Shown piece by piece: positions 18,239-28,273 of a stretch of 64,000 nucleotides of DNA (positions within the stretch are counted from its first letter, which is position 1; each line of letters opens with the position of its first letter). The notes beneath the pieces were generated by a model. The model saw only the letters and a list, made by a program, of their open reading frames with translations. It had not been told where the DNA came from and did no database searches. The stretch comes from Serratia silvae. GTDB lineage: Bacteria > Pseudomonadota > Gammaproteobacteria > Enterobacterales > Enterobacteriaceae. Where the stretch lies: NCBI RefSeq assembly GCF_023282985.1, contig NZ_JAGQDC010000007.1:62001-126000 (forward strand), in the 5' to 3' direction. Position numbers and translations under genes: made by a program.

Positions 18239-18622
18239 TCAAATTGGTTTGAACGTAAGAACTGTTTTCTTGAATTGCTGGTACGTTTCGTCGTCATACG
18301 GCGCTGGGATATCGGCATTTTTGATGGCTTTTATCGCAGCTTCACACAGCGGGGGATAGCCGTTGCCCTGCAGATCATATACCAGCCCGTCTTTAGACAT
18401 CTTGATACTTACATCACAGGTTTTACCGCGATAGTCATCCTCGATAAAAAACTTCCATTGAATGGCTGCCTGAACCTCACGCACATATCTGGTCGGTTTA
18501 TCAACCAACGGTGCCACTTCCTTTGGCCTTAGCTCAATGGGTTTGGTGCTGGTACTTTTGTGGGGGCTACAGGCCGAGGCAAACAACAGGCTGAGTAGAC
18601 AAACAGAGGCAAGTTTTTTCAT
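18239..18622 (-). CDS. Lipoprotein with a TolA C-terminal (domain III) fold
   Basis: The 127-residue product has a lipoprotein signal peptide ending at C18 (FASAC) and a short linker. From about residue 48 it has a domain matching TolA domain III: YVREVQAAIQWKFF, GKTCDVSIKMSKDGLVYDL, PLCEAAIKAIKNADIP and a final LTFKPI. TolA itself is an inner-membrane protein with a long helix; here that helix and the membrane anchor are missing. TolA-III binds TolB, colicins and filamentous-phage g3p in E. coli. Its job here is unknown. It sits just beyond the CRISPR mini-array. The start is set by the signal peptide. Confidence 0.8.
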   Translation of the reverse strand: MKKLASVCLLSLLFASACSPHKSTSTKPIELRPKEVAPLVDKPTRYVREVQAAIQWKFFIEDDYRGKTCDVSIKMSKDGLVYDLQGNGYPPLCEAAIKAIKNADIPAPYDDETYQQFKKTVLTFKPI

Positions 18623-18692
18623 GTCTAAATTCCTTTTTAGTGTTTGCATTGAATGTAACAGAAGAAGCCCTCGCGTTAACATTCAAGGTTGA

Positions 18693-18780
18693 TTTTTGGA
18701 CTGCCTGTACGGCAGTGAACGACTTTTGCAAACGCCCGAACCAGCTCGGGGTTTTTTGGACTGCCTGTACGGCAGTGAAC
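18693..18780 (-). CRISPR. Type I-F mini-array: two variant repeats, one 32-base spacer
   Basis: Two identical 28-base repeats (18693-18720, 18753-18780) flank a 32-base spacer. In crRNA sense they share the GTTCACTGCCGTACAGGCAG stem part with the main array, but the last eight bases (the 5' handle) are TCCAAAAA instead of CTTAGAAA. The right flank resembles the main leader, so the array is read leftward, in line with cas6f, and may also be read through from the cas operon. Confidence 0.9.
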
Positions 18781-18910
18781 TGTTACATGCCAACAGTAAC
18801 TAACTGTTAATAAAATAGAATCCCGTCCCCCACCCCAAAAAAACCTTTACTAAACATCACTGATCCTAACCTTTTAAATCAATAGGTTAGAATCAGCCAT
18901 TAAATTAGGG
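18781..18910 (-). promoter_or_regulatory. Leader of the mini-array with an IHF-type site
   Basis: The sequence right of the last repeat starts like the main leader (TGTTA.AT, then CTGTTAAT.AA). AATCAATAGGTTA at 18877-18889 fits the IHF consensus WATCAA-N4-TTR and begins 97 bases from the repeat, against 96 in the main leader. It ends against the cas6f stop codon. Confidence 0.65.
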
Positions 18911-19465
18911 TTAAAACCACGGGATGGTTGCCGTTGCGCTTAAACCATAAGCACTAAATACCCCCTCTGTTGCGTTATCGCAAATCTTGCCCTGTTCGAT
19001 AAACAACAAAAAGGTCTGCTCGCTGGATAGACTTTTTAAACGGATAAATGGCAACGCTGAGCGTTCCTCAACGGAGTCAGGAATACGCAGTCGCGCCTCT
19101 TCTTCAGTTACCCATCCCTTGCGAACAGAACGGCGGCGTAATCTCTCAGCGCTGCTTTTGATCTGCACGCGTCGCACTGTACGGTATTTTACATTGGCGG
19201 GTACTGGCAGAATTTCGCCACATTCCGTGTAATCCCGTAACCCTTTACGCCAAGGTAAAGTCTCAAAGGCCGTGAGCACCGCTAGAGGGCCATGTAGCCG
19301 TAATCGATCGCCCAGTGTTTTACCGGCAGAGGGAAAACTGACGCCTATTTTTCCCTGCCCTTCGTTGCCCAATGCCCTATGCAGCTTGGCAAAGAGTGCT
19401 TCCAGTAATACCGTCGTCGTGAACTCTGGATCCGGCAGCACGCGAATCTCGAGGTAATGATCCAT
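18911..19465 (-). CDS. cas6f: Cas6f (Csy4) crRNA endoribonuclease
   Basis: Cas6f cuts the repeat RNA 3' of its hairpin and stays bound as part of the type I-F Cascade. The 184-residue protein keeps H29 and S148, the catalytic pair known from Pseudomonas Csy4, a tyrosine near the end (Y173), and an arginine-rich helix ([12 protein letters not shown], about 107-118) that would contact the stem. It is the last gene of the cas operon, 11 bases after cas7f, and overlaps no other gene. Confidence 0.95.
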   Translation of the reverse strand: MDHYLEIRVLPDPEFTTTVLLEALFAKLHRALGNEGQGKIGVSFPSAGKTLGDRLRLHGPLAVLTAFETLPWRKGLRDYTECGEILPVPANVKYRTVRRVQIKSSAERLRRRSVRKGWVTEEEARLRIPDSVEERSALPFIRLKSLSSEQTFLLFIEQGKICDNATEGVFSAYGLSATATIPWF

Positions 19466-19476
19466 ACGTCGCCCCT

Positions 19477-20472
19477 TTATTCGCCTTTCTCGCCAAATAC
19501 GCCGCCACGGATCAGAATGGCCATGACATAGTGCTGTTGATCCACTTCTGGCACTTTCCCTTTAGTCACCCAGTTATCCAGCAGCGTATAAAAATCCATT
19601 TTTTGTTTCGGCTGGCGATAGGCTTGTCCCCGGCTGGTTACTGAGCCATAGGGTTCCACCGCAATTGGCCCTAACGCCAACTCACTCGCGTCAGGGTACC
19701 AACTATCGACGGTACGCAACGCATTGCCGATTTTCTGCGAGTGCATGGCGGCAATATCACCCACCTGGTACAACACCTTACTTTTCTTACTGTTGCTATC
19801 CAACACCAGTTCCTGCGATGGGAAAATCTCTTGTCCTTTGCCCAATCGCACACAGGCTTCCACGCTAAAGAAAGCAAAGCCATCCCCTGCCAGGCCTTGC
19901 TCAATTTCCTTGGCCAACTCAGCTAAATCACCTTTCGGTTGGCTAAACGTACGCAGGCTGTAATCACTGGCGTTAAATTGCCAGGTTTTCTCTTTCCCCT
20001 TTACAGTAATAGCAATCTCATCGGCACCGACGCGGTTGCGCCATAGGAAGCGACCATTTGCCAGGTTCTCAGCATAACGTCCGGCCAGTTCTTTGAACCC
20101 ATGCTCTTTGATATAACCTTGGATCACCTTCGCCAATTCGGCTTGGTAATCCTGATCGTTACATACCGAAGGCTGCGACAGATTACCCAACACACGCAGG
20201 GTAAAGCTGACTTTTAAGGTATCAGTGTCGAACGGCAATGCTGCAACATCCACACGCTGCAAGTTGGGTTTTTGGATCTCGGCATCCAGTTTTGCCGGAT
20301 CGCTGGCAATCGCATTTTTCAAACGATTGGAAATCGTGCCACGCACCGCTTTCTCTTGGATTGCAATCGGCGTCCATTCCGGTTGTTGCCAGTTACCGGC
20401 AAACATAATGGCATCGGAGTTTGCCAATTTACGCTCGAAAGCCAGGACAGATGCAGTCTTTACAGTAGCCAT
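19477..20472 (-). CDS. cas7f: Cas7f (Csy3) Cascade backbone protein
   Basis: Csy3 forms the six-copy backbone that holds the crRNA spacer in the type I-F surveillance complex. The 331-residue protein begins with the family signature [21 protein letters not shown] and has [11 protein letters not shown] and [12 protein letters not shown] further on. It lies between cas5f (17 bases) and cas6f (11 bases) in the usual order and has a normal length. Confidence 0.95.
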   Translation of the reverse strand: MATVKTASVLAFERKLANSDAIMFAGNWQQPEWTPIAIQEKAVRGTISNRLKNAIASDPAKLDAEIQKPNLQRVDVAALPFDTDTLKVSFTLRVLGNLSQPSVCNDQDYQAELAKVIQGYIKEHGFKELAGRYAENLANGRFLWRNRVGADEIAITVKGKEKTWQFNASDYSLRTFSQPKGDLAELAKEIEQGLAGDGFAFFSVEACVRLGKGQEIFPSQELVLDSNSKKSKVLYQVGDIAAMHSQKIGNALRTVDSWYPDASELALGPIAVEPYGSVTSRGQAYRQPKQKMDFYTLLDNWVTKGKVPEVDQQHYVMAILIRGGVFGEKGE

Positions 20473-20489
20473 ATGAATAATCCTTTAAG

Positions 20490-21413
20490 TTAATCTTCTT
20501 CGTTAAATTGATAGTCTTCCGTGATGACCGGCACCGCACTGCGGCAGAGGTAGTCATCGCCTTGATGATGGTATTGCCATAACAACTGATTCAGATCGGT
20601 AATGCGGTGCAGGCTGCGCCACTCGCCAATGCCATAGACAGGTTCGGCAAAACGAAAAGGCGTTGTTGGATCACGCGATTTCTCGACTTCACCCGGTGCA
20701 TAGAGTTGAGAAATCGCACGATATCCAGTCTGAAGCGGCACCAGATAACCAGCAGCAGGTTTTGGTTGATAACACCATTGAGGATTTTGTTCGTCCTGCG
20801 CCTGATATTTCAGCGCCGCAAAGTCTAGCCATGCGTCAATTAGCTCCGCCTGTGGGTTACTCTCACGCAGCGTTTGATAATGACTGGTCAGTAATTCGGA
20901 ACGATCGAGCAAGGCAAACCCAGGTAACAAACGGCGCATCAGCTTACGTAGATCCTCTGGTTTTTCAGGAGTTCCCATCACCTTAATCGCGCCAATGTCG
21001 GTGATCACACCACCGGCCAAGCGCTGGGTTGGGCACAGTTCGACAAGGTGCGCTTCTAACGCTTTAGCGCCTTGATCGCCGTTAACGATGGTGCCGTGGC
21101 ACTCTATCAATAACGAAACCGTGATATGCATCCGCCCTTCTTCGTTGAACGCTGCCGTTTTCGCCTCTTTCGTCAAGGGGTTGCGCGTCAAGGCAAAGGC
21201 ATAATCACGCCCGGAGGAATACGCATGGAGCTGTTGCTGATGGCAAACCACACCGCAGTTTGCCAAGGTTAAACCGTGGCTCTGCTGCAATTTGCGGGAT
21301 AATGCATGGCTATAGCCGAGAAAATGAGTGATGGCAGGAAAACCATAGGTCAGCCCGGCAATGGCATTGGCGTTCTCCACCCGAACATGACGTAATACGA
21401 TCAAAGTGCTCAT
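20490..21413 (-). CDS. cas5f: Cas5f (Csy2) Cascade subunit
   Basis: Csy2 pairs with Csy1 at the 5' handle end of the crRNA. The 307-residue product begins [20 protein letters not shown] and contains [19 protein letters not shown], both typical of the family. Its start overlaps the cas8f stop by four bases, so the two subunits are translationally coupled. Whether this pair accepts the mini-array handle is an open question. Confidence 0.95.
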   Translation of the reverse strand: MSTLIVLRHVRVENANAIAGLTYGFPAITHFLGYSHALSRKLQQSHGLTLANCGVVCHQQQLHAYSSGRDYAFALTRNPLTKEAKTAAFNEEGRMHITVSLLIECHGTIVNGDQGAKALEAHLVELCPTQRLAGGVITDIGAIKVMGTPEKPEDLRKLMRRLLPGFALLDRSELLTSHYQTLRESNPQAELIDAWLDFAALKYQAQDEQNPQWCYQPKPAAGYLVPLQTGYRAISQLYAPGEVEKSRDPTTPFRFAEPVYGIGEWRSLHRITDLNQLLWQYHHQGDDYLCRSAVPVITEDYQFNEED

Positions 21414-22759
21414 GCGAAGCCCTCCTTAAACTCTTGCTCAAACTCACGCAGGCGACGTTTAAACAAAGACGTGGTTGACCATTCACGGCGTTCAACCTCG
21501 CTAAACTTCATCTCTTCGGTTTTTAACTGGTGATTGAGCCAGACGCCGAAGTCGATAGCGATTTCCTTTTTCCAATCCCCACCTTCACGCTCAAACTGGA
21601 AATCTTTATCCTGTTTCATCCGCCATGGGTCGAGCCACAACTGCTGTGCACGCGACAGCTGGCAATCTTCTTCCATGCTCCAACGTTGCCAATCTTCCCT
21701 GTTTTGAATGCCGGCTACGTAGCTGAACAAAGTATCGATAATCTCATCAACGTAAGCAGCGCGCTGCTGGCGGATCTCCGCATTGCGAGCCTGTGGGTCA
21801 AGGCTGCGCAGGTACTGCTTCAACTGCCACACAGCGTCTCTCGCCATAGCCGAAAAGGCTTTACGCTCTTGGAAAATAGAGTTCTGGTTCAACGGTGGCT
21901 TATTTTGGCTTTGCCATACCGGTGCAGCGCAAGGGAGTAACCAAACTCGGCCACCACGTACGCTGTTAAGATAGGAAATATTTTGCGGCTTGGTCCCCCC
22001 CATATTTACCACGGCCGTTTTGGGGTAAATCACACGGGGTTCAGGGTGCCAATCACCCGTTTTGAAGGCTTGGTAGATCTCTTTGGAGGCATCGCTAAAA
22101 CGCGCTTCGCTGATTCGGCTGTGCATTGCATGAGCCAGCGATGAAGAGAACAATGGGCTTAACAGGTGATATTCATCATCACCCACGGGGAAATAAAGTT
22201 GCTTGGCCAGTTTATGTGAACTGGGTCGCATCTGTATGACACTGGTAAATTTACTGGCCCAATCGTTGATAATATTTAAATCATCAGAAAATGGCATCAA
22301 AGGGGAATTATCGCCGTAAACCAAGCAGTTAATTAATGATTCCCCATCCACTTCCTGTTGTAATAACTTAGCAACATCAAATATCGCCGCATTGCCAATG
22401 ACGTCTATTGCTGGGCTAGCCAAGCTTGAACTCGATAAGTAAGTTGAGTTCTCAGATGGCGGCGTAACATACAAAACACCACTACTTTTCGAATCTCCAT
22501 GGGTATATTTAGGTGCGTGAGTTGCAAGTTTTATCTGCCATACGCGATTAGCAGCATCACTCAGCCAATCACGTACTTCATATCGTTTTTCTAGCTCCCG
22601 CCGTTGCTCTGTGAAAGTCTGCCGATTAACGGCGATCTCATCAGCATCAGTTAACGCCGACAGTTTCTTTTCTGCTACTTTATCGAAGGCTTCAAGCTTG
22701 GGCTGCTTGCGGCCTTCGATATAGTTGACGATAAACCGGCTCAGTTTATTTTCGTCCAT
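21410..22759 (-). CDS. cas8f: Cas8f (Csy1) large Cascade subunit
   Basis: Csy1 recognises the PAM and the crRNA 5' handle. The 449-residue protein has Csy1-type segments: [20 protein letters not shown] at the start, [17 protein letters not shown] in the middle and [23 protein letters not shown] near residue 260. Length and operon position are normal. A 31-base gap separates it from cas2-3. Confidence 0.94.
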   Translation of the reverse strand: MDENKLSRFIVNYIEGRKQPKLEAFDKVAEKKLSALTDADEIAVNRQTFTEQRRELEKRYEVRDWLSDAANRVWQIKLATHAPKYTHGDSKSSGVLYVTPPSENSTYLSSSSLASPAIDVIGNAAIFDVAKLLQQEVDGESLINCLVYGDNSPLMPFSDDLNIINDWASKFTSVIQMRPSSHKLAKQLYFPVGDDEYHLLSPLFSSSLAHAMHSRISEARFSDASKEIYQAFKTGDWHPEPRVIYPKTAVVNMGGTKPQNISYLNSVRGGRVWLLPCAAPVWQSQNKPPLNQNSIFQERKAFSAMARDAVWQLKQYLRSLDPQARNAEIRQQRAAYVDEIIDTLFSYVAGIQNREDWQRWSMEEDCQLSRAQQLWLDPWRMKQDKDFQFEREGGDWKKEIAIDFGVWLNHQLKTEEMKFSEVERREWSTTSLFKRRLREFEQEFKEGFA

Positions 22760-22790
22760 ACGCCTCCTTACCTCAATGTTATTAGATTAT

Positions 22791-25700
22791 TTATTCGAGT
22801 GCGCCAAACACCCCTAACAACGGGTGGAAATGCCATTGATCTGCCTTGTTTTTTCGTAGGTTGATCTCACCGAACTTCTGACTTATCTCTGATAATTCCA
22901 TGCCCAGCTTATCGGCCAGACCTTGGTAAATGGTGGGGTAATCCTCCGTGATCCAGGCACCAACTCCCTCGGCGAAAGCCACTTCAATTTCGCGGAAGTT
23001 ATCACTAGGCTTCCACTGGCCAGGGACAATATCTGGGAATTTAAAGCGCGGCCTATCCATTTCATCTTCCATCCACAGATAATGCGGTTCTTCCTCAGTA
23101 GATTGCCGAAATGGACTCAATCGTTGCTGTTCGGCGCACCAGGTGGCCTGCTTGCGCCACCAAATAGCGGCGTAGTATTTATCCTCAAGATCCTGTCGCC
23201 CCTGCAACACGCTGCGTAAACAGACATGTTCCAGATCGACCAAATTGTCGTGAGCTTTCAGTTTCAAAGATTCCTGTACTCGGGGAATTGCACTGATCGT
23301 TTCATATTGCTCTGGTTGCAAAATCTCCACCAGATCGTGACTGTTAAGCTGAAGTTGGTATCTATCAGACTCAAACCCTGGTCGATAATAAGCCGGTTTA
23401 TTACCCTGCAACGCTCTCACGTTTTTTTGCAGAATATGCAGATTTGGTGACGTACAAGGCTTCTGCCGGTGGCGCTGAATACGCCCAGCCAATTGGATCA
23501 ACGAACGCATTGAACTCGGTTCGGCAATCGCCCAATCGTAATCATGATCTCTCCCCACCTCGGCAACGGATGTCGCCAGCACCACAAACAGGTGATGCTG
23601 TTCAGGATAATTCGCCAATGCATGTTTGATTTCTGTGATTTGCCACAGTGCCGTTTCACAATAGCGCGTCAGGGTTTCGTCTAACCGCCGCTCGATATGC
23701 GAACGCATCGCCAATGGATGTTGGCTGTGATAAACACAATAATGGATTCGAGCATTCTCTGGCGCTGGCATGCGTAATAACCGCTGAGCTACCGCCACCA
23801 AAGGATTAATATTTGCCATGCGGATCACCCCCAGAGACACGGTTTTACCCTCTGGATTTTCTTGATGATGAAGCGTATGCAACTGCCGCATGGCAACCGA
23901 TAGTGTTTCCGCCACGCTATCCAGTACCGTACTTTTCCGTTGGTTTGCCGGTTGCACCGTAATCAACTGTGCACGGCGCAATACCGCGACGTTTTGCAGT
24001 TTTGCCACCCGCTGGGCGACAAACGCCTCATGCGCAGCTTTAAAATCTTTCGCACCTTGTATATCGTGCGGTACGGCATCGTTCTCATCAAACCAGGCAC
24101 AACAGATATTTAATGGCGTATCTGGCTGGCCGCACACTTGCTGATAATCCGCCCGGCCCGCTTTATAGGCATTAAACAACGCCTGAACCAGCGCAGGTGG
24201 TAAAGTGGCGGAAGAGAGCAGCACGCGGGAACCTAACATTCCAGCCCAGTTGACCAGGCGGCATAACGCGGGCAGATCGGCAATATCAAAATCGTCCGGT
24301 TCATCCAACACCAGATCGGCAGTCAGAAGGCGCAACATCGGTGCAATTTGCTTGCCACCGCGCACACCCTCGGTCGCACCAATCAAATGGTCGATGGTGG
24401 TCACTAATACTGGCGCACTCAACAGCTTGTGCAAGTTGCCACTACCTTGCAGCCAACGGCTTAAGCGCCCATCGTCCAGACTGCCACCATAGCTGACATA
24501 GTGATGTTCGGCGAACAGCTCCTCTGCCGAGGCACTGCCTGTACCACGCGGCTCAGCTTTATCATTATTGAGTTGATGCAGCTCCCGCACCGCAGCGGAA
24601 CCCACCAATACGGCCAGATCGTCATCATCCAACATTAATCTGGCTTTAAGCGCATCGCCGGTTTGCAAGGTTAAAGTACGAAGCCCCAAAGCAACGGAAA
24701 AGCGGCAGCCTGATTTTTCATCGGCCAAGCCATACATAATTCGCGCATTAGCAAACGTTTTGCCACAGCCCGTAGAAGCCATATTTACGCCAAAGAAACC
24801 TTGCTTGACCGAGCGTTCACGCGCGGCACACGCAAGATCATAAGCTTTATCCTGCCAACGGAATTGCTCTGTCTTACTGCGCTGTTTGAAACCTTTATGA
24901 CGTGTGATTGCCGGTAGTGTAGTTCGGATATGCGGCAAGCTACGCCCTAACAACAACGCGTTCTGCCCCACACCGATATTGTGCTCATCCAGTTGTTGCT
25001 TCAACCCACCGGTTTGGCGATCGATATTGGCATACGCTTGATAATCGGCATCTTGCCAACCTTCGGTCGGCGCTAAGGATGAATAATGATGATCTGCCAA
25101 CATCAGCACTAAACGCGCCATATGGCTGGTGAAACGTTGACCCAATACGCCAAATTGCATCAATGAGGGGAATTGCAACGCACGTTGGGCAAATTTTCGC
25201 GCTTTTTCCCGCCAGATAGCACTGCGCATTGGTGTGCCATGCGGGAACCCCCATACCGCACGATGTTCTTCGGCTGTCCAACCTTCAATTAGGCTATTTG
25301 TGGAGTTCCACTCTGCAACCAATTGTGTTGTTAACCAGCCGTCCATATCCTTTAACGCTGGCGGGTTCCCACTTTCCTGCACCCTTTGAGGGTAAGCAGG
25401 CAAACGGTGATGAGAGACAATCAACCAGGCAATGGTTGTTGCCAGCGGAGGCAAAGAAAGAAATGGATTAGTAAAAACGTCAACGGAGTCCTTTACCAGA
25501 GCAGTTATCATCCGGCTTTCATCGCTCTCGTCGATCGCCGCCAGCGCCGTTAGCCATTGTTTATCGCTACGTTCCCCTACCCAGGCACAAAACAACCTCA
25601 ATGAAACCCATTCATGCCGATAGGGTTGGAAATGTTTCCCTTTGCCGCGTAATCCATTCTGGAATAAAAGATTGGCCTTGCCAAAATCATGAAAAAGCCC

Positions 25701-26057
25701 GGCGATCCCCACCATCAACGCAATCGCTTCTACGCTATGCCAGCTATTTTCATCCTGGCTGCGGAGCACATCGCGTTCGGTAGTATTGGTCGGTACAGAC
25801 CCCTCCGAGTTAAAACGCCGTAGATTGCCCACGATCCATAGCAGTTCGGTCTGATTACCGCCTTTTATCCAGTGACAAGCCACCGCAGTATTGCGCCTCG
25901 CGGTTTTACGCAGCAGTTTTCTCAGCGTATTCAGCCCTTCCAGGGTTATCGCCGTCTGCCAAGTTCTATCACCTTTACGTTCGGCGAACTGATCCAAGAT
26001 GCGGCGCGTTTCTACCAATGCCTTTTTATTACACTGGGCAATCAGCAAAATATTCAT
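22791..26057 (-). CDS. cas3: Cas2-Cas3 fusion nuclease-helicase
   Basis: In type I-F systems Cas2 is fused to the N terminus of Cas3, linking adaptation and target destruction. The 1088-residue protein has a Cas2-like start (MNILLIAQCNKKALVETRRI, about 1-95), an HD nuclease (GLFHDFGKANLL, H123-D124), a superfamily 2 helicase with Walker A ASTGCGKT near residue 427 and a DExD-type box LVLDEPDDFD near 586. No disabling change is visible. It overlaps cas1 by four bases (ATGA). Confidence 0.96.
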   Translation of the reverse strand: MNILLIAQCNKKALVETRRILDQFAERKGDRTWQTAITLEGLNTLRKLLRKTARRNTAVACHWIKGGNQTELLWIVGNLRRFNSEGSVPTNTTERDVLRSQDENSWHSVEAIALMVGIAGLFHDFGKANLLFQNGLRGKGKHFQPYRHEWVSLRLFCAWVGERSDKQWLTALAAIDESDESRMITALVKDSVDVFTNPFLSLPPLATTIAWLIVSHHRLPAYPQRVQESGNPPALKDMDGWLTTQLVAEWNSTNSLIEGWTAEEHRAVWGFPHGTPMRSAIWREKARKFAQRALQFPSLMQFGVLGQRFTSHMARLVLMLADHHYSSLAPTEGWQDADYQAYANIDRQTGGLKQQLDEHNIGVGQNALLLGRSLPHIRTTLPAITRHKGFKQRSKTEQFRWQDKAYDLACAARERSVKQGFFGVNMASTGCGKTFANARIMYGLADEKSGCRFSVALGLRTLTLQTGDALKARLMLDDDDLAVLVGSAAVRELHQLNNDKAEPRGTGSASAEELFAEHHYVSYGGSLDDGRLSRWLQGSGNLHKLLSAPVLVTTIDHLIGATEGVRGGKQIAPMLRLLTADLVLDEPDDFDIADLPALCRLVNWAGMLGSRVLLSSATLPPALVQALFNAYKAGRADYQQVCGQPDTPLNICCAWFDENDAVPHDIQGAKDFKAAHEAFVAQRVAKLQNVAVLRRAQLITVQPANQRKSTVLDSVAETLSVAMRQLHTLHHQENPEGKTVSLGVIRMANINPLVAVAQRLLRMPAPENARIHYCVYHSQHPLAMRSHIERRLDETLTRYCETALWQITEIKHALANYPEQHHLFVVLATSVAEVGRDHDYDWAIAEPSSMRSLIQLAGRIQRHRQKPCTSPNLHILQKNVRALQGNKPAYYRPGFESDRYQLQLNSHDLVEILQPEQYETISAIPRVQESLKLKAHDNLVDLEHVCLRSVLQGRQDLEDKYYAAIWWRKQATWCAEQQRLSPFRQSTEEEPHYLWMEDEMDRPRFKFPDIVPGQWKPSDNFREIEVAFAEGVGAWITEDYPTIYQGLADKLGMELSEISQKFGEINLRKNKADQWHFHPLLGVFGALE

Positions 26058-27034
26058 TTACCCACCTGTGATAGGCTTTCTGCCGTTGCCTTTACCGTAT
26101 CGATCATTACATCCAGCGCATCCGCTTGCTGAAATCCACGCAGGCAGCGCTGGCGAAATTCCTGCTCGTCTTCCCCGGCCATGGCGGCAATAAAGGCCTG
26201 CGGCAGAATCAAAGCGTCCTTAATCAGATCAGCGATATCAAATACCAGGCCACCGCGTCGGGTTTTGCCATGCAGTATCGACAATCCATGTGGTAAACCA
26301 ATGACCCAAGCCGCTGTGGCACCAAGGCCATAGGCCAGGTAGTTACCGTGATCCAAAAATCGGTTAGCGATATCTATCCCGCCACCACGCTTGGCTCTGC
26401 TGAATTCGCCGTATTTCACACCATTTGCCGCCAGTTTATAGAGTGCCTTAGTCATAACAGCCTCTTGTGCCAGAACGTCGTTACTATTCTGACAAGTGGC
26501 TAAACGCTGCATAAAACTGTCCAAAACCGGATTAAGCCGTGCCGCATCGATATCGAATCCTTGCTCGCGCTGCATGCGTGCAGAAAGCCAATGAGTACGA
26601 ATTTGAACGATACGCTGTTGCTGAAAAGCAATCGCAGCCGCCAGACGCTTATCATCATCAAACCAGAAGCTGACCCAGTGCTGTAAATATTCGGTAGGCC
26701 GGTATTCGCTTTGCGAGGTTAGCCAAGAGACATCCACCTCAACTTCATTGGCAGAAAACAAAGGGGTGCCACCGCCACCACAGAACCCAACTAAAACCCC
26801 CGCTTTTGCAAACTCACGCATTGCCGCCTGAGTAACGGAAGTTCCCGTCCCCAGCATCACCGCGGTGGTATTGGCGATCGGAATGTTCCAGTATAAAGAT
26901 TGCTTACCTTCATCCGTGACGTACTCCACCCTGCCACCATTGACCAGGATCCGGCAATGCTGCAGGTAGTAGAGATTCGCACGTTTGGAATGCAGAATGG
27001 TTTTTAGATCTGATGGCGAAAATTGATTTTGCAC
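26054..27034 (-). CDS. cas1: Cas1 spacer integrase, type I-F
   Basis: Cas1, with the Cas2 part of Cas2-3, inserts new spacers beside the leader. The 326-residue protein has the I-F hallmark DLKTILHSKRANLYYLQHCR and the active-site neighbourhoods VMTKALYKLAANG and LPHGLSILHGKTRRGGLVFD. It starts at GTG; no ATG lies nearby upstream in frame. It is first in the leftward operon and faces the trailer end of the main array. Confidence 0.95.
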   Translation of the reverse strand: MQNQFSPSDLKTILHSKRANLYYLQHCRILVNGGRVEYVTDEGKQSLYWNIPIANTTAVMLGTGTSVTQAAMREFAKAGVLVGFCGGGGTPLFSANEVEVDVSWLTSQSEYRPTEYLQHWVSFWFDDDKRLAAAIAFQQQRIVQIRTHWLSARMQREQGFDIDAARLNPVLDSFMQRLATCQNSNDVLAQEAVMTKALYKLAANGVKYGEFSRAKRGGGIDIANRFLDHGNYLAYGLGATAAWVIGLPHGLSILHGKTRRGGLVFDIADLIKDALILPQAFIAAMAGEDEQEFRQRCLRGFQQADALDVMIDTVKATAESLSQVGK

Positions 27035-27237
27035 GAAATGAAAACTTCCCTGTTTTTATGCCATAGACCACCCAGCTCGTGACTATCTATGACAGAATGC
27101 CAACGCGATATTGTTGTTTTAGCATAATTTATCCATTAGATGGAGTGATTGGTGTTGGATTTTTATTTAATTTTTATCGATTATGAATCATAAGGATAGA
27201 TACAGGGCGTGAATGATTTACATAAACTATTTTTATC
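27035..27237 (-). promoter_or_regulatory. Region between cas1 and the main array, expected cas promoter
   Basis: This AT-rich 203-base region must hold the cas promoter or receive read-through from the array. Several -10-like stretches exist in the leftward direction (for example near 27121), but none is paired with a clear -35 box, so I do not fix a promoter. Confidence 0.4.
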
Positions 27238-28165
27238 TTTACAGACTGTCTGTACGGCAGTGAACCCTCACAGGGTGGTCGAGCCTATGCCGGTTATTTT
27301 CTAAGCTGCCTGTACGGCAGTGAACGTGCAACCTGAGCGCGGAAATATTTTATATAATTTCTAAGCTGCCTGTACGGCAGTGAACATCAACAAACAGCTG
27401 GCGGCTGTGATTTTTGATTTCTAAGCTGCCTGTACGGCAGTGAACATCTGCAACGTGCATGGCAATGCGTGATACATTTTCTAAGCTGCCTGTACGGCAG
27501 TGAACCTCCAGGCATAAAAAAGCCCCGCATTTAGCGATTTCTAAGCTGCCTGTACGGCAGTGAACATCTTCGACTTTCATCAAACCACGCTGGATACTTT
27601 CTAAGCTGCCTGTACGGCAGTGAACACAATTATCGAATCCGAATGGGCTGACGAACTTTTCTAAGCTGCCTGTACGGCAGTGAACCGAACTGCATGATTC
27701 ACCAGGCCCGCGAGTATTTTCTAAGCTGCCTGTACGGCAGTGAACAACAAGCCAAAGCTGGCCGCCCTTAATCTTCTTTTCTAAGCTGCCTGTACGGCAG
27801 TGAACCGGTAGTTACTTGGTAGACGTTCGCCCCCAGGTTTCTAAGCTGCCTGTACGGCAGTGAACCACCTTCAGCACCGGCCATGGGTACCGGCAGCTTT
27901 CTAAGCTGCCTGTACGGCAGTGAACATTCCCCGGTAACAGGATGTGACAGACTTCCATTTCTAAGCTGCCTGTACGGCAGTGAACCAGCAAGTAAATTAC
28001 GGCCAGTCTGGGTTACATTTCTAAGCTGCCTGTACGGCAGTGAACTACCAAGGTGTTTGGCCCGCATGGCATTAACTTTTCTAAGCTGCCTGTACGGCAG
28101 TGAACCTCGGTATCGCCCTTTGCCTCAAACGCTTTGCTTTCTAAGCTGCCTGTACGGCAGTGAAC
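27238..28165 (-). CRISPR. Main type I-F CRISPR array, 16 repeats and 15 spacers
   Basis: Repeats of 28 bases alternate with spacers of exactly 32 bases at a 60-base period. Fifteen repeats are identical; in crRNA sense they read GTTCACTGCCGTACAGGCAG followed by CTTAGAAA. The leftmost (27238-27265) differs at five positions and marks the trailer end, so the leader is on the right and transcription runs leftward. The GC-rich hairpin CTGCCGTACAGGCAG is the Cas6f target. No two spacers are alike. Confidence 0.99.
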
Positions 28166-28260
28166 TGTTATATCTTATCGCTAATAGTCTGTTAATTAAA
28201 CAATAACCTTTAGAATTGCCATAAAACCCTTTTTTAGCGCCCTCAATAACTCATCTATAA

Positions 28261-28273
28261 AATCAATAAGTTA
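28261..28273. promoter_or_regulatory. IHF-type site in the main CRISPR leader
   Basis: AATCAATAAGTTA matches WATCAA-N4-TTR and starts 96 bases from the leader-proximal repeat. IHF bends the leader for spacer integration in type I-F systems. Confidence 0.6.

Noticed and set aside
27072-27079. The mini-array spacer shares CCAGCTCG with the region upstream of cas1, suggesting autoregulation by its crRNA.
   Set aside because: Only eight consecutive bases match, at spacer positions 5-12, the first four seed bases mostly fail, and no CC PAM precedes the site. Matches of this length are expected by chance in a window of this size.
18693-28165. A Tn7-like CRISPR transposon (type I-F3).
   Set aside because: cas1 and a complete cas2-3 are present and no tnsA, tnsB, tnsC or tniQ gene is found. 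This is an ordinary I-F1 locus.
27350-28206. Reading frames on both strands that give repeated peptides such as SLPYRQLRN and FLSCLYGSE.
   Set aside because: They are translations of the 60-base CRISPR period, not genes.
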